A stretch of 64,000 bases of DNA from Streptomyces sp. WMMC940 (GTDB taxonomy: Bacteria; Actinomycetota; Actinomycetes; Streptomycetales; Streptomycetaceae), in NCBI RefSeq assembly GCF_027460265.1, contig NZ_JAPZBC010000001.1:2631501-2695500 (forward strand). The letters run 5' to 3'. The notes below the pieces were generated by a model that saw only the letters and a list, made by a program, of their open reading frames with translations, searched no databases and was not told where the DNA came from. This document shows, piece by piece, positions 56,206 through 64,000 of the stretch (position 1 is its first letter; the number at the start of each line of letters is the position of its first letter). The translations under genes and the position numbers were made by a program.

Positions 56206-56414
56206 CCCCTTCCGAACGGAAACAGGTGCTGTTGCGGCTCGACCCGGCGGTGTACGAGGCGCTGGCGCGCTGGGCGTCGGACGAGCTGCGCAGCGCCAAC
56301 GCGCAGATCGAGTTCCTGCTGCGCCGGGCACTGTCGGAGTCGGGCCGTCTGCCCGGCGGCGTCAAGCCCATCCCCCGCCGCGGACGACCGCCGAAGGCGC
56401 CGTCCGAGGAGTAG
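56202..56414 (+). CDS. ribbon-helix-helix-like small protein
   Basis: A 70-aa protein starting at GTG in a 4-bp overlap with the SPFH gene. The core KQVLLRLDPAVYEALARWAS is strand plus first helix and LRSANAQIEFLLRRAL the second helix of an Arc/RHH fold; the tail GRPPKAP is an AT-hook-like basic stretch. A DNA-binding regulator translated together with SPFH, possibly its own repressor (inference). Missed by size filters because it is short. Confidence 0.82.
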   Translation: MTPSERKQVLLRLDPAVYEALARWASDELRSANAQIEFLLRRALSESGRLPGGVKPIPRRGRPPKAPSEE

Positions 56415-56578
56415 CCGGGGCGGCCTCCGGAGGGCACCCGCCCTTCGGAGGCCGACGCACGTCGGGGCGGGCCGTACGCGAGCACGGCCGGGTCGGAAGA
56501 GGGTGACGGCACGGGTGCCGGCCGTCGGCCGGGCCGCGAGCGCGTCCCTGGCCGGCGTCGGCGCCGGCGTGACGCTGC

Positions 56579-57595
56579 TCAGCCCGCCGTCGCCGCTGCG
56601 GCCGATGCGGTCGGAGGGTCTGCGGACGCGGCGAACCCGCCGTCGTGGAGCACGCGCACCGGAAGGTCCCCCAGCGCCTCCCGGAGCGCGCCCGCGAACT
56701 GCTCGAACTCGCCCTGGCGGGCCGCTCCCGTGCGCATCGCCAGGGCGACGCGGCGGGCCGGGGCCGGGTCCGCGAAGTAGCCGGTGGACAGGGCCGGGTT
56801 GCGGCCCGTCTCGACCCGGACGGCGGTGCGCGGGAGGAGGGTGACGCCCAGTCCGCCCGCGACCAGCTGGACCAGGGTGGACAGCCCGGCGGCGGTGGTG
56901 GTGACCGGTGCCCCCTCGGTGCGGCCCGCCTCCCGGCAGATGTCGAGGGCCTGGTCACGCAGGCAGTGCCCCTCGTCGAGAAGCAGCAGCGGGAGCTCCC
57001 GGAGCGCGTCGCGCGGAATGTCCTCGCGGCCGCCGAGCCAGTGGTCGTCGTACGTCACCAGCACGAAGTCCTCGTCGAACAGGGGAAGTTCCGTCACCCC
57101 GGGCACCCCGAGGGGGACGGCGAGGAGCAGCAGGTCGAGCCGGCCCGCCGAAAGGCCCTCCAGCAGCGACGACGTCTGCTCCTCGTGGACCTGGAGATCC
57201 AGATCCGGATAGCGCTCGTGGACCAGCCGCAGAACGCTCGGCAGCAGGTACGGCGCGACGGTCGGGATCACCCCGAGCCGCAGCACCCCGGTGAACGGCG
57301 CGCGTACCGCCTCCGCCTCCTCCAGCAGTTCACCGACGGCGTCGAGGACCGCCTTGGCCCGGACCGCCAGCCGCGCACCCGCCGGCGACAGGAGGACCTT
57401 CCGCGTCGTACGCTCCAGCAGCTGGACACCCAGTGCCTCCTCCAGCGCCGACACGGCCCCGGACAGCGCGGGCTGACTCGTCCCTATTGCGGCGGCCGCG
57501 TCCCGGAAGTGCAGATGCTCGGAGACGGCGGCGAAGGCTCGAAGCTGAGCCAGGCTGGGCTGCTTGCCCCGATTCGACCCGTTCACCGCCACCAC
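56579..57595 (-). CDS. oxyR: LysR-family hydrogen peroxide regulator OxyR
   Basis: A 338-aa LysR regulator divergent from ahpCD. The winged helix is PSLAQLRAFAAVSEHLHFRD and AAAAIGTSQPALSGAVSALE. The effector domain contains the peroxide-sensing cysteines, LLLLDEGHCLRDQALDICRE (first and second Cys 9 residues apart), and GLSTLVQLVAGGLGVTLLPR. GTG 57595 lies at good distance from GGAGGT; GTG 57592 is an alternative. It should activate ahpC and itself from the 57596-57723 intergenic region. Confidence 0.94.
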   Translation of the reverse strand: MVAVNGSNRGKQPSLAQLRAFAAVSEHLHFRDAAAAIGTSQPALSGAVSALEEALGVQLLERTTRKVLLSPAGARLAVRAKAVLDAVGELLEEAEAVRAPFTGVLRLGVIPTVAPYLLPSVLRLVHERYPDLDLQVHEEQTSSLLEGLSAGRLDLLLLAVPLGVPGVTELPLFDEDFVLVTYDDHWLGGREDIPRDALRELPLLLLDEGHCLRDQALDICREAGRTEGAPVTTTAAGLSTLVQLVAGGLGVTLLPRTAVRVETGRNPALSTGYFADPAPARRVALAMRTGAARQGEFEQFAGALREALGDLPVRVLHDGGFAASADPPTASAAAATAG

Positions 57596-57723
57596 TAATA
57601 AGCACCTCCGATCACGGCGACCCAGTCTAGCTATTTCTTTGATCAATGCACTCTGTGCCAGGGTGGAGATCCGTCCAACCCCCGGAGGCCCTCACGAGGG
57701 GCTTCCTGTTGCAAGGAGAGCGT

Positions 57724-58278
57724 GTGCTCACTGTCGGTGACCAGTTCCCCACCTTCGAGCTGACCGCCTGCGTCTCGCTGGAGAGCGGCAAGGAGTTCGA
57801 GCAGATCACCCACAAGTCCTACGAGGGCAAGTGGAAGGTCGTCTTCGCGTGGCCCAAGGACTTCACCTTCGTCTGCCCCACGGAGATCGCCGCGTTCGGC
57901 AAGCTGAACGACGAGTTCGCCGACCGTGACGCCCAGGTCCTCGGCTTCTCCGGCGACTCCGAGTTCGTCCACCACGCCTGGCGCAAGGACCACGACGACC
58001 TGCGTGACCTGCCCTTCCCGATGCTGGCCGACTCCAGGCACGAGCTGATGCGCGACCTCGGCATCGAGGGCGAGGACGGCTTCGCCCAGCGCGCCGTCTT
58101 CATCGTCGACCCGAACAACGAGATCCAGTTCACGATGGTGACCGCCGGCTCCGTCGGCCGTAACCCCAAGGAGGTCCTGCGGGTCCTCGACGCCCTGCAG
58201 ACCGACGAGCTCTGCCCCTGCAACTGGACCAAGGGCGAGAACACCCTCGACCCGGTCAAGCTGCTGGCCGGTGAGTGA
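57724..58278 (+). CDS. ahpC: alkyl hydroperoxide reductase AhpC (peroxiredoxin)
   Basis: A 184-aa two-cysteine peroxiredoxin reducing peroxides. The peroxidatic Cys is in [19 protein letters not shown] (about residue 46) and the resolving Cys pair in [12 protein letters not shown] (about 163-166). GTG 57724 with AAGGAGAG upstream gives the family start. The promoter region is shared with oxyR; ahpD follows at 2 bp. Confidence 0.96.
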   Translation: MLTVGDQFPTFELTACVSLESGKEFEQITHKSYEGKWKVVFAWPKDFTFVCPTEIAAFGKLNDEFADRDAQVLGFSGDSEFVHHAWRKDHDDLRDLPFPMLADSRHELMRDLGIEGEDGFAQRAVFIVDPNNEIQFTMVTAGSVGRNPKEVLRVLDALQTDELCPCNWTKGENTLDPVKLLAGE

Positions 58279-58280
58279 GC

Positions 58281-58814
58281 ATGGCGCTCGATGAGCTGAA
58301 GTCCGCCCTGCCGGACTACGCCAAGGACCTGAAGCTGAACCTCGGTTCGGTGATCGGCAACAGCGACCTCCCGCGGCAGCAGCTGTGGGGCACGGTCCTG
58401 GCCTGCGCGATCGCCTCCCGCTCGCCGATCGTGCTGCGCGAGCTCGAGCCCGAGGCCAAGGCCAACCTGTCCGGCGAGGCGTACACCGCCGCCAAGTCGG
58501 CCGCCGCGGTCATGGCGATGAACAACGTCTTCTACCGGACCCGGCACCTGCTGTCGGACCCCGAGTACGGGACGCTGCGCGCCGGTCTGCGGATGAACGT
58601 CATCGGCAACCCCGGCGTCGAGAAGACCGACTTCGAGCTGTGGTCGCTGGCCGTCTCCGCGATCAACGGCTGCGGCCAGTGCCTGGACTCGCACGAGCAG
58701 GTGCTTCGCAAGGCGGGCGTCGAACGCGACGTCATCCAGGAGGCCTTCAAGATCGCCTCGGTGATCCAGGCCGTCGGCACCACGCTGGACGCGGAAGCCG
58801 TTCTGGCCGAGTAG
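58281..58814 (+). CDS. ahpD: alkyl hydroperoxide reductase AhpD
   Basis: A 177-aa carboxymuconolactone-decarboxylase-fold protein that passes electrons to AhpC. The active CxxC is in [20 protein letters not shown] (about residues 130-133) with the proton relay Glu and His nearby. ATG 58281 was chosen; a GTG two codons upstream overlaps the ahpC stop (GTGA) and is possible. Two stem-loops follow. Confidence 0.95.
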   Translation: MALDELKSALPDYAKDLKLNLGSVIGNSDLPRQQLWGTVLACAIASRSPIVLRELEPEAKANLSGEAYTAAKSAAAVMAMNNVFYRTRHLLSDPEYGTLRAGLRMNVIGNPGVEKTDFELWSLAVSAINGCGQCLDSHEQVLRKAGVERDVIQEAFKIASVIQAVGTTLDAEAVLAE

Positions 58815-58886
58815 TCACGTCCCGGCCGGACGGCCGGGACGTGAGGAGGGCGCCCCGCCCGGCTGCATGCCGGGCGGGGCGCCCTC
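58815..58886 (+). terminator. double stem-loop terminator of ahpCD
   Basis: Two consecutive perfect stems: TCACGTCCCGGCC / GGCCGGGACGTGA (58815-58844) and GAGGGCGCCCCGCCCGGC / GCCGGGCGGGGCGCCCTC (58846-58886). They also face the convergent AI-2E gene. Confidence 0.88.
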
Positions 58887-58993
58887 GTCGTACGCGGGGG
58901 AAGCGCGCCGGTCGGCACCGGCGCCGAACCGCCGTCCGGCACACGGGGCGTTCGAGCCGGGCCGCCAGCCGCCTGGTGTCCTCGACCAGGTGC

Positions 58994-60361
58994 TCATGTG
59001 CGTTCCTCGCCCTCCGGGGGAGAGGACTCGGGCTTCGGGGCGGTCGGGGGCGGCGACGGGGTCGGGGCGAGGTCCGTCACCGTCGCCCCGTGCGGAGCGG
59101 GACCGATCCGGCTGACCTGGCCCCGGCCGTACGCACGCAGATAGGTGACCACCGTGTTCGTCACCGCGACCAGCGGCACCGCGACCACCGCGCCGCCGAT
59201 CCCCGCCGTCAGACCGCCCGTGGCGACGGCGAGGACGACGGCCAGCGGATGGACGCGGACCGCGCGGCCGAGGATGAACGGCTGCAGCACGTGCCCCTCG
59301 ATCTGCTGCACGGCGAGCACTACCAGCAGCACCATGAGGGCGGTGAACACGCCCTGGGTGACCAGCGCGACGACGACCGCGAGGGCCCCCGACACGACCG
59401 CACCCACGAGGGGGATGAAGGAGAACAGGAAGATGAAGACGGCGAGCGGAACGGCCAGCGGCACATCGAGGAAGTAGATGCCCAGTCCGATGAAGATCGC
59501 GTCGATGAGGGCGACCACCACGGTGCCCCGCACGTACGCCGTCAGCGTCCGCCAGGCGCGCGGGCCGGCGCCGGCGACACCCGGGCGGGCCGCGGAGGGC
59601 ACCAGCTTCAGGGACCACTGCCAGATCCGCTTCCCGTCGTAGAGCAGGAAGAGGGTCGAGAACAGCGCCAGCAGCATCCCGGTGAGGATCTCCACCATCA
59701 CGCTCACGCCCTCGAGCCCGGCGGAGGTGATCTCCTGCGTGTTGGTGCCGATGGTGTCCTGGAGGTTGTTCGCGATGTCGTTGATCTGGCGCTCGGTCAC
59801 ATGGAACGGACTGTTGAGCAGCCAGCGCTTGAGCTCCTCGATACCGTCCTTGACCCGGTCGGCGACGTTGTCGAGGTTGTCCATCACCTGCCAGACGACG
59901 AACCAGCCGACGAGGCCGATGACGACGAAGCCCAGGATCGCCGTGACGGCCGTGGCGAGCCCGCGCGGCAGGCCGACCCCCCTCAGACGGGCCACGGTCG
60001 GCTGGAGCAGCGCGGTGACCAGCAGGGCCGCGACGAAGGCGAGCACGACGAGCTGGACCGCGCTGATGACACGCATCAGCACCCAGAGCGTTCCCGCCAG
60101 GACCAGCAGCCGCCAGCCCGCCTCGGCCGCGACCCTCATGCCCCAGGGGATGGCCTCGACCGGATGGGGCCTCGCCGGAACGGCCGGGGCGTACGCGGGC
60201 GGCGGCGGGACGTGCTCGGGCGGGTTCCCCGCGTCGAGATCGCCGTCACCCATGCCGTTGCCGTCGTCCGCGGCCGCGGCGGCCCGGCGCTCCTCCAACC
60301 GTGCCCCGAGCCGGGACAGTCCGGCCCCCAGCCGACCCAGCCAAGCTGGCGTCTTCGACAT
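58994..60361 (-). CDS. AI-2E family transporter
   Basis: A 455-aa polytopic membrane protein. After a disordered 70-residue N-terminus come about seven to eight transmembrane helices arranged as two pairs, a long extracytoplasmic helix region (about 165-240), and the rest. Family motifs are VVLAFVAALLVTALLQPTVA, LPRGLATAVTAILGF, YFLDVPLAVPLAVFIFLFSF, IPLVGAVVSGALAVVVALVT and the end QQIEGHVLQPFILGRAVRVH with P. Members export autoinducer-2 or act as Na/H antiporters; the substrate here is unknown. Confidence 0.93.
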   Translation of the reverse strand: MSKTPAWLGRLGAGLSRLGARLEERRAAAAADDGNGMGDGDLDAGNPPEHVPPPPAYAPAVPARPHPVEAIPWGMRVAAEAGWRLLVLAGTLWVLMRVISAVQLVVLAFVAALLVTALLQPTVARLRGVGLPRGLATAVTAILGFVVIGLVGWFVVWQVMDNLDNVADRVKDGIEELKRWLLNSPFHVTERQINDIANNLQDTIGTNTQEITSAGLEGVSVMVEILTGMLLALFSTLFLLYDGKRIWQWSLKLVPSAARPGVAGAGPRAWRTLTAYVRGTVVVALIDAIFIGLGIYFLDVPLAVPLAVFIFLFSFIPLVGAVVSGALAVVVALVTQGVFTALMVLLVVLAVQQIEGHVLQPFILGRAVRVHPLAVVLAVATGGLTAGIGGAVVAVPLVAVTNTVVTYLRAYGRGQVSRIGPAPHGATVTDLAPTPSPPPTAPKPESSPPEGEERT

Positions 60362-60409
60362 CTCGTGCTTCCCTCTCCCCCCAAGGTCCGTCCCGACCGT
60401 ACACGCATC

Positions 60410-60440
60410 GAGCCCCCCACCGTCGGACGGTGAGGGGCTC
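60410..60440 (-). terminator. terminator of transglycosylase gene
   Basis: GAGCCCC-CACCGTC / GACGGTG-GGGGCTC stem with one mismatch, about 100 bp past the stop at 60539 on the minus strand. Confidence 0.75.
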
Positions 60441-60538
60441 AGCGGAGTCGAGCAGCCGGAACTTCCCGGAGTCCGGGGCCCGGTCGGTACCGGTCGTCCG
60501 CCTGGGTACCGGTTGTCGGGCCGGTACCGATGGTCGGC

Positions 60539-61258
60539 CTAGTACCAGTGGTTGGCCTGCCAGAACGACCAGGCGCCGCAGGGGCTGCCGTAGCGGTCGT
60601 TCATGTAGTTGAGGCCCCACTTGATCTGGGTCGCGGGGTTCGTCTGCCAGTCCGCGCCGGCGGACGCCATCTTGGAGCCCGGCAGCGCCTGGACGAGGCC
60701 GTAGGCACCGGAGGACGGGTTCTGGGCCCGGTAGTTCCAGCTGGACTCGTGGTCCACGATGTTGCTGAAGCACTGGAACTGGTCGCCGGGGACCATCTGG
60801 CGGGCCATCGCCTGGACCTCGGAGATGCTGTACGAGGACTGCGTCGCGAAGCTGGAGGCGTCACGGACGGCGGACCGGCTGGCGCGCTCCTCGGCCTCCT
60901 TGGCCTCGGCCTCGCGCTGGGCCTTCTCCTCGGCGGCTTCCTTCTTCGCCTCGGCGTCCTTGGCGGCCTGGACGCGAGCCGCCTCCTCGGCGGACTTCCT
61001 CGCGGCCGCGTCGGCGGCGGCCGCCTGCGCGTCGGCCTGCTGGGTCAGGGATGCGACCTGAACCTGGGCCTGCTCACCGACGGGGATGTCCGCGAGGAGC
61101 GTCGCGTCTGCCGCGGTCGTCTCCAGGTTGTCGCCGTTCGCGGGCACGGTGTTGCCCGAGGCAACACCGACGACGGCGCCGACAGTGGTGACTGCGGTGG
61201 CGGACGCCACTGCGAATCCCCGGACCGAGATCCGGCTCACACGGTTTCCTTCCAGCAT
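60539..61258 (-). CDS. secreted transglycosylase with coiled-coil region
   Basis: A 239-aa secreted protein. A signal peptide (about residues 1-38, VRGFAVASATAVTTVGAVVG) precedes a Lys/Glu/Ala coiled coil (about 75-135). The C-terminal SLT-like domain has the catalytic Glu in NIVDHESSWNYRAQNPSSGA, then YGLVQALPGSKMASAG and IKWGLNYMNDRYGSPCGAWS. The enzyme would cleave glycan strands or act as a wall-associated resuscitation-like factor. ATG 61258 is chosen; a GTG six codons later is possible. Confidence 0.9.
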   Translation of the reverse strand: MLEGNRVSRISVRGFAVASATAVTTVGAVVGVASGNTVPANGDNLETTAADATLLADIPVGEQAQVQVASLTQQADAQAAAADAAARKSAEEAARVQAAKDAEAKKEAAEEKAQREAEAKEAEERASRSAVRDASSFATQSSYSISEVQAMARQMVPGDQFQCFSNIVDHESSWNYRAQNPSSGAYGLVQALPGSKMASAGADWQTNPATQIKWGLNYMNDRYGSPCGAWSFWQANHWY

Positions 61259-61566
61259 CGCCCGCACAGGTGACCTCGCGGGCGCAATCGTGCCCCTGGC
61301 ACTGGCACTCCCTCTTGCTAGGTCACGGGAGGCACGGGCCCGGTGGGCGCTCCCTTGCGGGAGTGCCGCGTGGTGCTCGGGCGGCATACGGCGGCGTCTG
61401 TGGAGTTGTGTGGTGCCGCACCCCTGAGGGTGCAGCTGTGCCGTATGCGGGGCCTGACGGAACCCAGACTCTGCCGGAAGCCGATGCCGCAAGGCAATTC
61501 ATGGCTGCGTGTGAAAGCTCACACCTCGTTTGTCCCAGGAGTTTTCTGGAAAGGGCGGCACGGCAC
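61259..61566 (-). promoter_or_regulatory. structured 5' leader, possible cis-regulatory RNA
   Basis: About 308 bp upstream of the transglycosylase without a gene. The leader can fold into several stems: GCATACGGC at 61383-61391 pairs with GCCGTATGC at 61440-61448 around an inner stem (GCACCC / GGGTGC at 61420-61434), and further arms flank GCGCTCCC / GGGAGTGC (61350-61364). Cyclic di-AMP riboswitches precede many Streptomyces wall-hydrolase genes, but I could not match that consensus by eye. Confidence 0.45.
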
Positions 61567-61608
61567 GACGCCGCCCGGCTAAGCTCCTTCGCTTCGCCGG
61601 GCGGCGTC
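61567..61608 (-). terminator. terminator of phoH
   Basis: GACGCCGCCCGGC / GCCGGGCGGCGTC, 13 perfect bp, 24 bp past the phoH stop. Confidence 0.85.
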
Positions 61609-61632
61609 AACTCCCAAGCCGGGCAGGTCCCG

Positions 61633-62955
61633 TCAGATCGGTCCGTCCTCCAGCATTTCGGTCACCAGCGCGGCGATCTGCGAACGCTCGGACCGGGTGA
61701 GCGTGACGTGCGCGAAGAGCGGATGACCCTTCAGCTTCTCCACGACGGCGACGACCCCGTCGTACCGACCGACACGCAGATTGTCCCTTTGTGCCACGTC
61801 ATGGGTGAGAACGACCCGCGAGTTGGCCCCGATACGGGACAGAACGGTCAGGAGGACGTTCCGCTCCAGGGACTGGGCCTCGTCGACGATGACGAACGCG
61901 TCGTGCAGCGAACGCCCGCGGATATGGGTCAGCGGCAGCACCTCGAGCATGCCCCGGCCCAGGACCTCCTCGATGACCTCGCGGCCGGCCACCGCGGACA
62001 GCGTGTCGAAGACAGCCTGCGCCCAAGGGCTCATCTTCTCGGCCTCGGTGCCCGGCAGATAGCCCAGTTCCTGCCCGCCCACCGCGTACAGCGGCCGGAA
62101 GACCATCACCTTCCGGTGCTGCCGGCGCTCCAGGACGGCCTCCAGGCCGGCACAGAGCGCGAGCGCGGACTTGCCGGTGCCCGCCCGGCCACCCATGGAG
62201 ACGATGCCGACGTCCGGGTCGAGCAGCAGATCGAGGGCGATGCGCTGCTCGGCGCTGCGGCCGCGGATCCCGAAGGCCTCACGGTCACCGCGGACCAGCC
62301 GGACGTTCCCGTCGGAGGCGACCCGACCGAGCGCCTTGCCCCGCTCGGACTGGAGGACGAGCCCGGTGTGGACGGGCAGGTCGGACGCCTCCGGCACGTA
62401 CAGGCGCTCCTCCTCGAAGAGGATGTCCACCTGCTCCCCGGCCAGGGTCAGTTCGGACATACCGGTCCAACCGGAATCCGTGACCGCGAGCTCGGCGCGG
62501 TACTCCTCGGCAAGCAGGCCGACGGAGGACGCCTTGATGCGCAGCGGCAGGTCCTTGGACACGACGGTGACGTCGTACCCCTCTGCCTGGAGGTTCCGTG
62601 CCACCGCGAGGATCCGTGAGTCGTTGTCACCCAGCCGGTAACCGGCGGGAAGCACCCCGGGGTCCGAGTGGTTGAGCTCGACGCGCAACGTGCCGCCGAG
62701 GTCGCCCATCGGGAGGGGTGCGTCCAGGCGGCCGTACCGGACCCGGTAGTCGTCGAGCAGGCGCAGCGCCTGCCGGGCGAAGTAACCGAGCTCCGGGTGG
62801 TGCCTTTTGGCCTCCAGCTCCGTCACGACGACGATCGGGAGCACCACCTCGTGCTCGTCGAAACGCGAGACGGCATTGGGGTCGGCCAGCAGGACGCTGG
62901 TGTCGAGAACGTAGGTGCGCCTGTCGGACATGCGGCGCTTTGTGCTGTTCACCAC
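61633..62955 (-). CDS. PIN-PhoH family ATPase (PhoH-like protein)
   Basis: A 440-aa protein combining an N-terminal PIN RNase domain ([13 protein letters not shown], then [19 protein letters not shown] and [15 protein letters not shown], about residues 12-150) with a C-terminal PhoH P-loop ATPase ([59 protein letters not shown]). PIN-PhoH proteins are RNA unwinding ribonucleases in mycobacteria; this is inferred by family. GTG 62955 is chosen. The start region lies opposite a long non-coding stretch. Confidence 0.93.
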   Translation of the reverse strand: MVNSTKRRMSDRRTYVLDTSVLLADPNAVSRFDEHEVVLPIVVVTELEAKRHHPELGYFARQALRLLDDYRVRYGRLDAPLPMGDLGGTLRVELNHSDPGVLPAGYRLGDNDSRILAVARNLQAEGYDVTVVSKDLPLRIKASSVGLLAEEYRAELAVTDSGWTGMSELTLAGEQVDILFEEERLYVPEASDLPVHTGLVLQSERGKALGRVASDGNVRLVRGDREAFGIRGRSAEQRIALDLLLDPDVGIVSMGGRAGTGKSALALCAGLEAVLERRQHRKVMVFRPLYAVGGQELGYLPGTEAEKMSPWAQAVFDTLSAVAGREVIEEVLGRGMLEVLPLTHIRGRSLHDAFVIVDEAQSLERNVLLTVLSRIGANSRVVLTHDVAQRDNLRVGRYDGVVAVVEKLKGHPLFAHVTLTRSERSQIAALVTEMLEDGPI

Positions 62956-63534
62956 GGAAGGACGTACCCCCTCGGCTGAGATCGGGGTGCGACGGCGTCG
63001 CGGACTGGGGGTCTCCCCACCGAACGGCAGGGGACAGGACCGGTCTCCGGCCACGATGCACGGGCCGGGCACCGGCCCCCCGTTCCTTCCGTGCTGGCCG
63101 CACGGTCGTCCTGGCGCAAAGGGCCTCCCGGGCGAGCGGCTCGGTGCCGCGCGCTGTAGAACGGCATCCGGAGCGGGTGTCCGGATGTCGACCTGTCAGG
63201 GATATTCCCTCGAACAAGCAAGGCCATGCCATGGCATATGACGACGCGTCGATGAACATGCGGTGACCACGCCCGGGACCGCGCCCACGGACGCGCGAAC
63301 GTCACCCGATCGGCCCCTTGCTCCCGGGCCGGACGTGCGACCGGTCGTCAAGATCCCGCCACCCGCCCGCGAAACCCGCCTCGGTGGGGGCCGCACCCAC
63401 TCGAACGGGGACCGCCGCCCGGGACCACCCGCGAACGGGGGCGCACCGCCCTCGGACGGCGGCGCGACCGGGTGCGGACCGTTCCCGGGCGAGCGGACCA
63501 GCCCCCGGACGGTCTCCGGCGGGGCGGCCCGAGC
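62956..63534. other. intergenic region upstream of phoH
   Basis: 579 bp with no supported gene. It holds the phoH promoter and possibly the terminator of the cis-prenyltransferase. A 12-bp palindrome ATGCCATGGCAT occurs at 63226-63237. Overlapping open frames lack family features. Confidence 0.4.
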
Positions 63535-64000
63535 TCAGGCGCCGTAGCGGCGGTGGCGTGCCGCGTAGTCGCGGAGGGCTCGGAGGAAGTCGACCTTGCG
63601 GAAGGCCGGCCAGAAGACCTCGCAGAAGTAGTACTCGGAGTGGGCGCTCTGCCAGAGCATGAAACCCGACAGTCGCTGCTCGCCGCTCGTGCGGATCACC
63701 AGGTCGGGGTCGGGTTGTCCGCGCGTGTAGAGATGGGACGCGATCATGTCGGTGTCGACGATCTCCGCGAGCTCCTCGAAGGTCGTCCCCTTGGCCGCGT
63801 GCTCGTTCAGCAGGGAGCGCACCGCGTCCGCGATCTCCTGACGGCCGCCGTAGCCGACCGCGACGTTGACCAGTATCCCGTCGACGCCGACCGTCGACTG
63901 CTCGGCCTCCTTGAGGACGGACTGGGTCCTGGCGGGAAGCAGGTCCATGGTCCCCACGTGGTGCACCCGCCACCGGCCGTCGGCGGCCAGATTGCGCACG
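63535..64000 (-). CDS. cis-prenyltransferase (isoprenyl diphosphate synthase), partial
   Basis: The C-terminal 155 or so residues of a Z-type (undecaprenyl-like) prenyltransferase; the 5' part is beyond the window end. Conserved motifs are GILVNVAVGYGGRQEIADAV, then LVIRTSGEQRLSGFMLWQSA, HSEYYFCEVFWPAF and RKVDFLRALRDYAARHRR. It makes C50-C55 lipid carriers for cell-wall synthesis, or shorter Z-prenyl chains. Confidence 0.95.
   Translation of the reverse strand, partial: VRNLAADGRWRVHHVGTMDLLPARTQSVLKEAEQSTVGVDGILVNVAVGYGGRQEIADAVRSLLNEHAAKGTTFEELAEIVDTDMIASHLYTRGQPDPDLVIRTSGEQRLSGFMLWQSAHSEYYFCEVFWPAFRKVDFLRALRDYAARHRRYGA

Noticed and set aside
62718-63266. Plus-strand frame ending near 63266 (upstream of phoH)
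   Set aside because: Starts inside antisense phoH and lacks coding-like codon use or family features.

Overview
The window is high-GC actinobacterial DNA, very probably a Streptomyces chromosome. Wobble positions are strongly GC-biased, GTG starts and 4-bp stop/start overlaps are frequent, and the right half carries a typical Streptomyces core block: ychF, ppgK, ispH, xseA/xseB, glpX, a wbl gene, class I and class II fumarases, oxyR/ahpCD and phoH.

Positions 1 to about 34,000 are accessory DNA. The left edge is an insertion-sequence mosaic: an ISL3-family element that carries a SUKH-type passenger gene (89-2652), then an IS3-family element with a clean CAG target duplication (2771-4074). Next come an integrase and a small excisionase (4264-5744), a DNA methyltransferase with a partner protein (6158-7806), a frameshifted SMI1/KNR4 gene (8106-9253) and a sigma-region-4-like regulator. 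A conjugative type IV secretion module follows (10709-24628): VirB2-like pilin, VirB6/TrbL-like membrane protein, PrgI-like protein, VirB4 ATPase, VirD4-like coupling ATPase, replication-relaxation protein (candidate relaxase), transglycosylase-NlpC/P60 wall hydrolase and a membrane/HTH protein. Its genes mostly overlap by 4 bp, which suggests one translationally coupled operon. An IS21-family element carrying two passenger genes has split the TrbL-like gene between its start codon and its signal peptide, so the transfer module may be disabled. An IS110 copy with an in-frame amber codon, a two-wing regulator and a pile of IS5/ISL3/IS3 remnants follow.

Between the IS pile and the core genome is a minus-strand operon of three genes coupled by 4-bp overlaps (29919-33651): a class I SAM methyltransferase, an 884-aa STAND NTPase (HEPN-like N-terminus, NACHT core, C-terminal formylglycine-generating-enzyme-like domain) and a small cold-shock-like protein whose C-terminus has been replaced by an IS3 end. 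It has the layout of a biological-conflict (defence) system and is the best candidate here for something undescribed.

From about 34,047 the core genome runs with regular operons and many perfect stem-loop terminators. Functions include the non-mevalonate pathway (ispH), exonuclease VII, gluconeogenesis (glpX), polyphosphate-dependent glucose phosphorylation, the TCA cycle (two unrelated fumarases), oxidative-stress defence (catalase, OxyR, AhpCD), cell-wall synthesis and turnover (class A PBP, lytic transglycosylase, a cis-prenyltransferase cut by the window end) and signalling (GAF-PP2C-HATPase phosphatase, Wbl protein, DUF1707/LiaF-like protein). I saw no rRNA, tRNA or CRISPR array.
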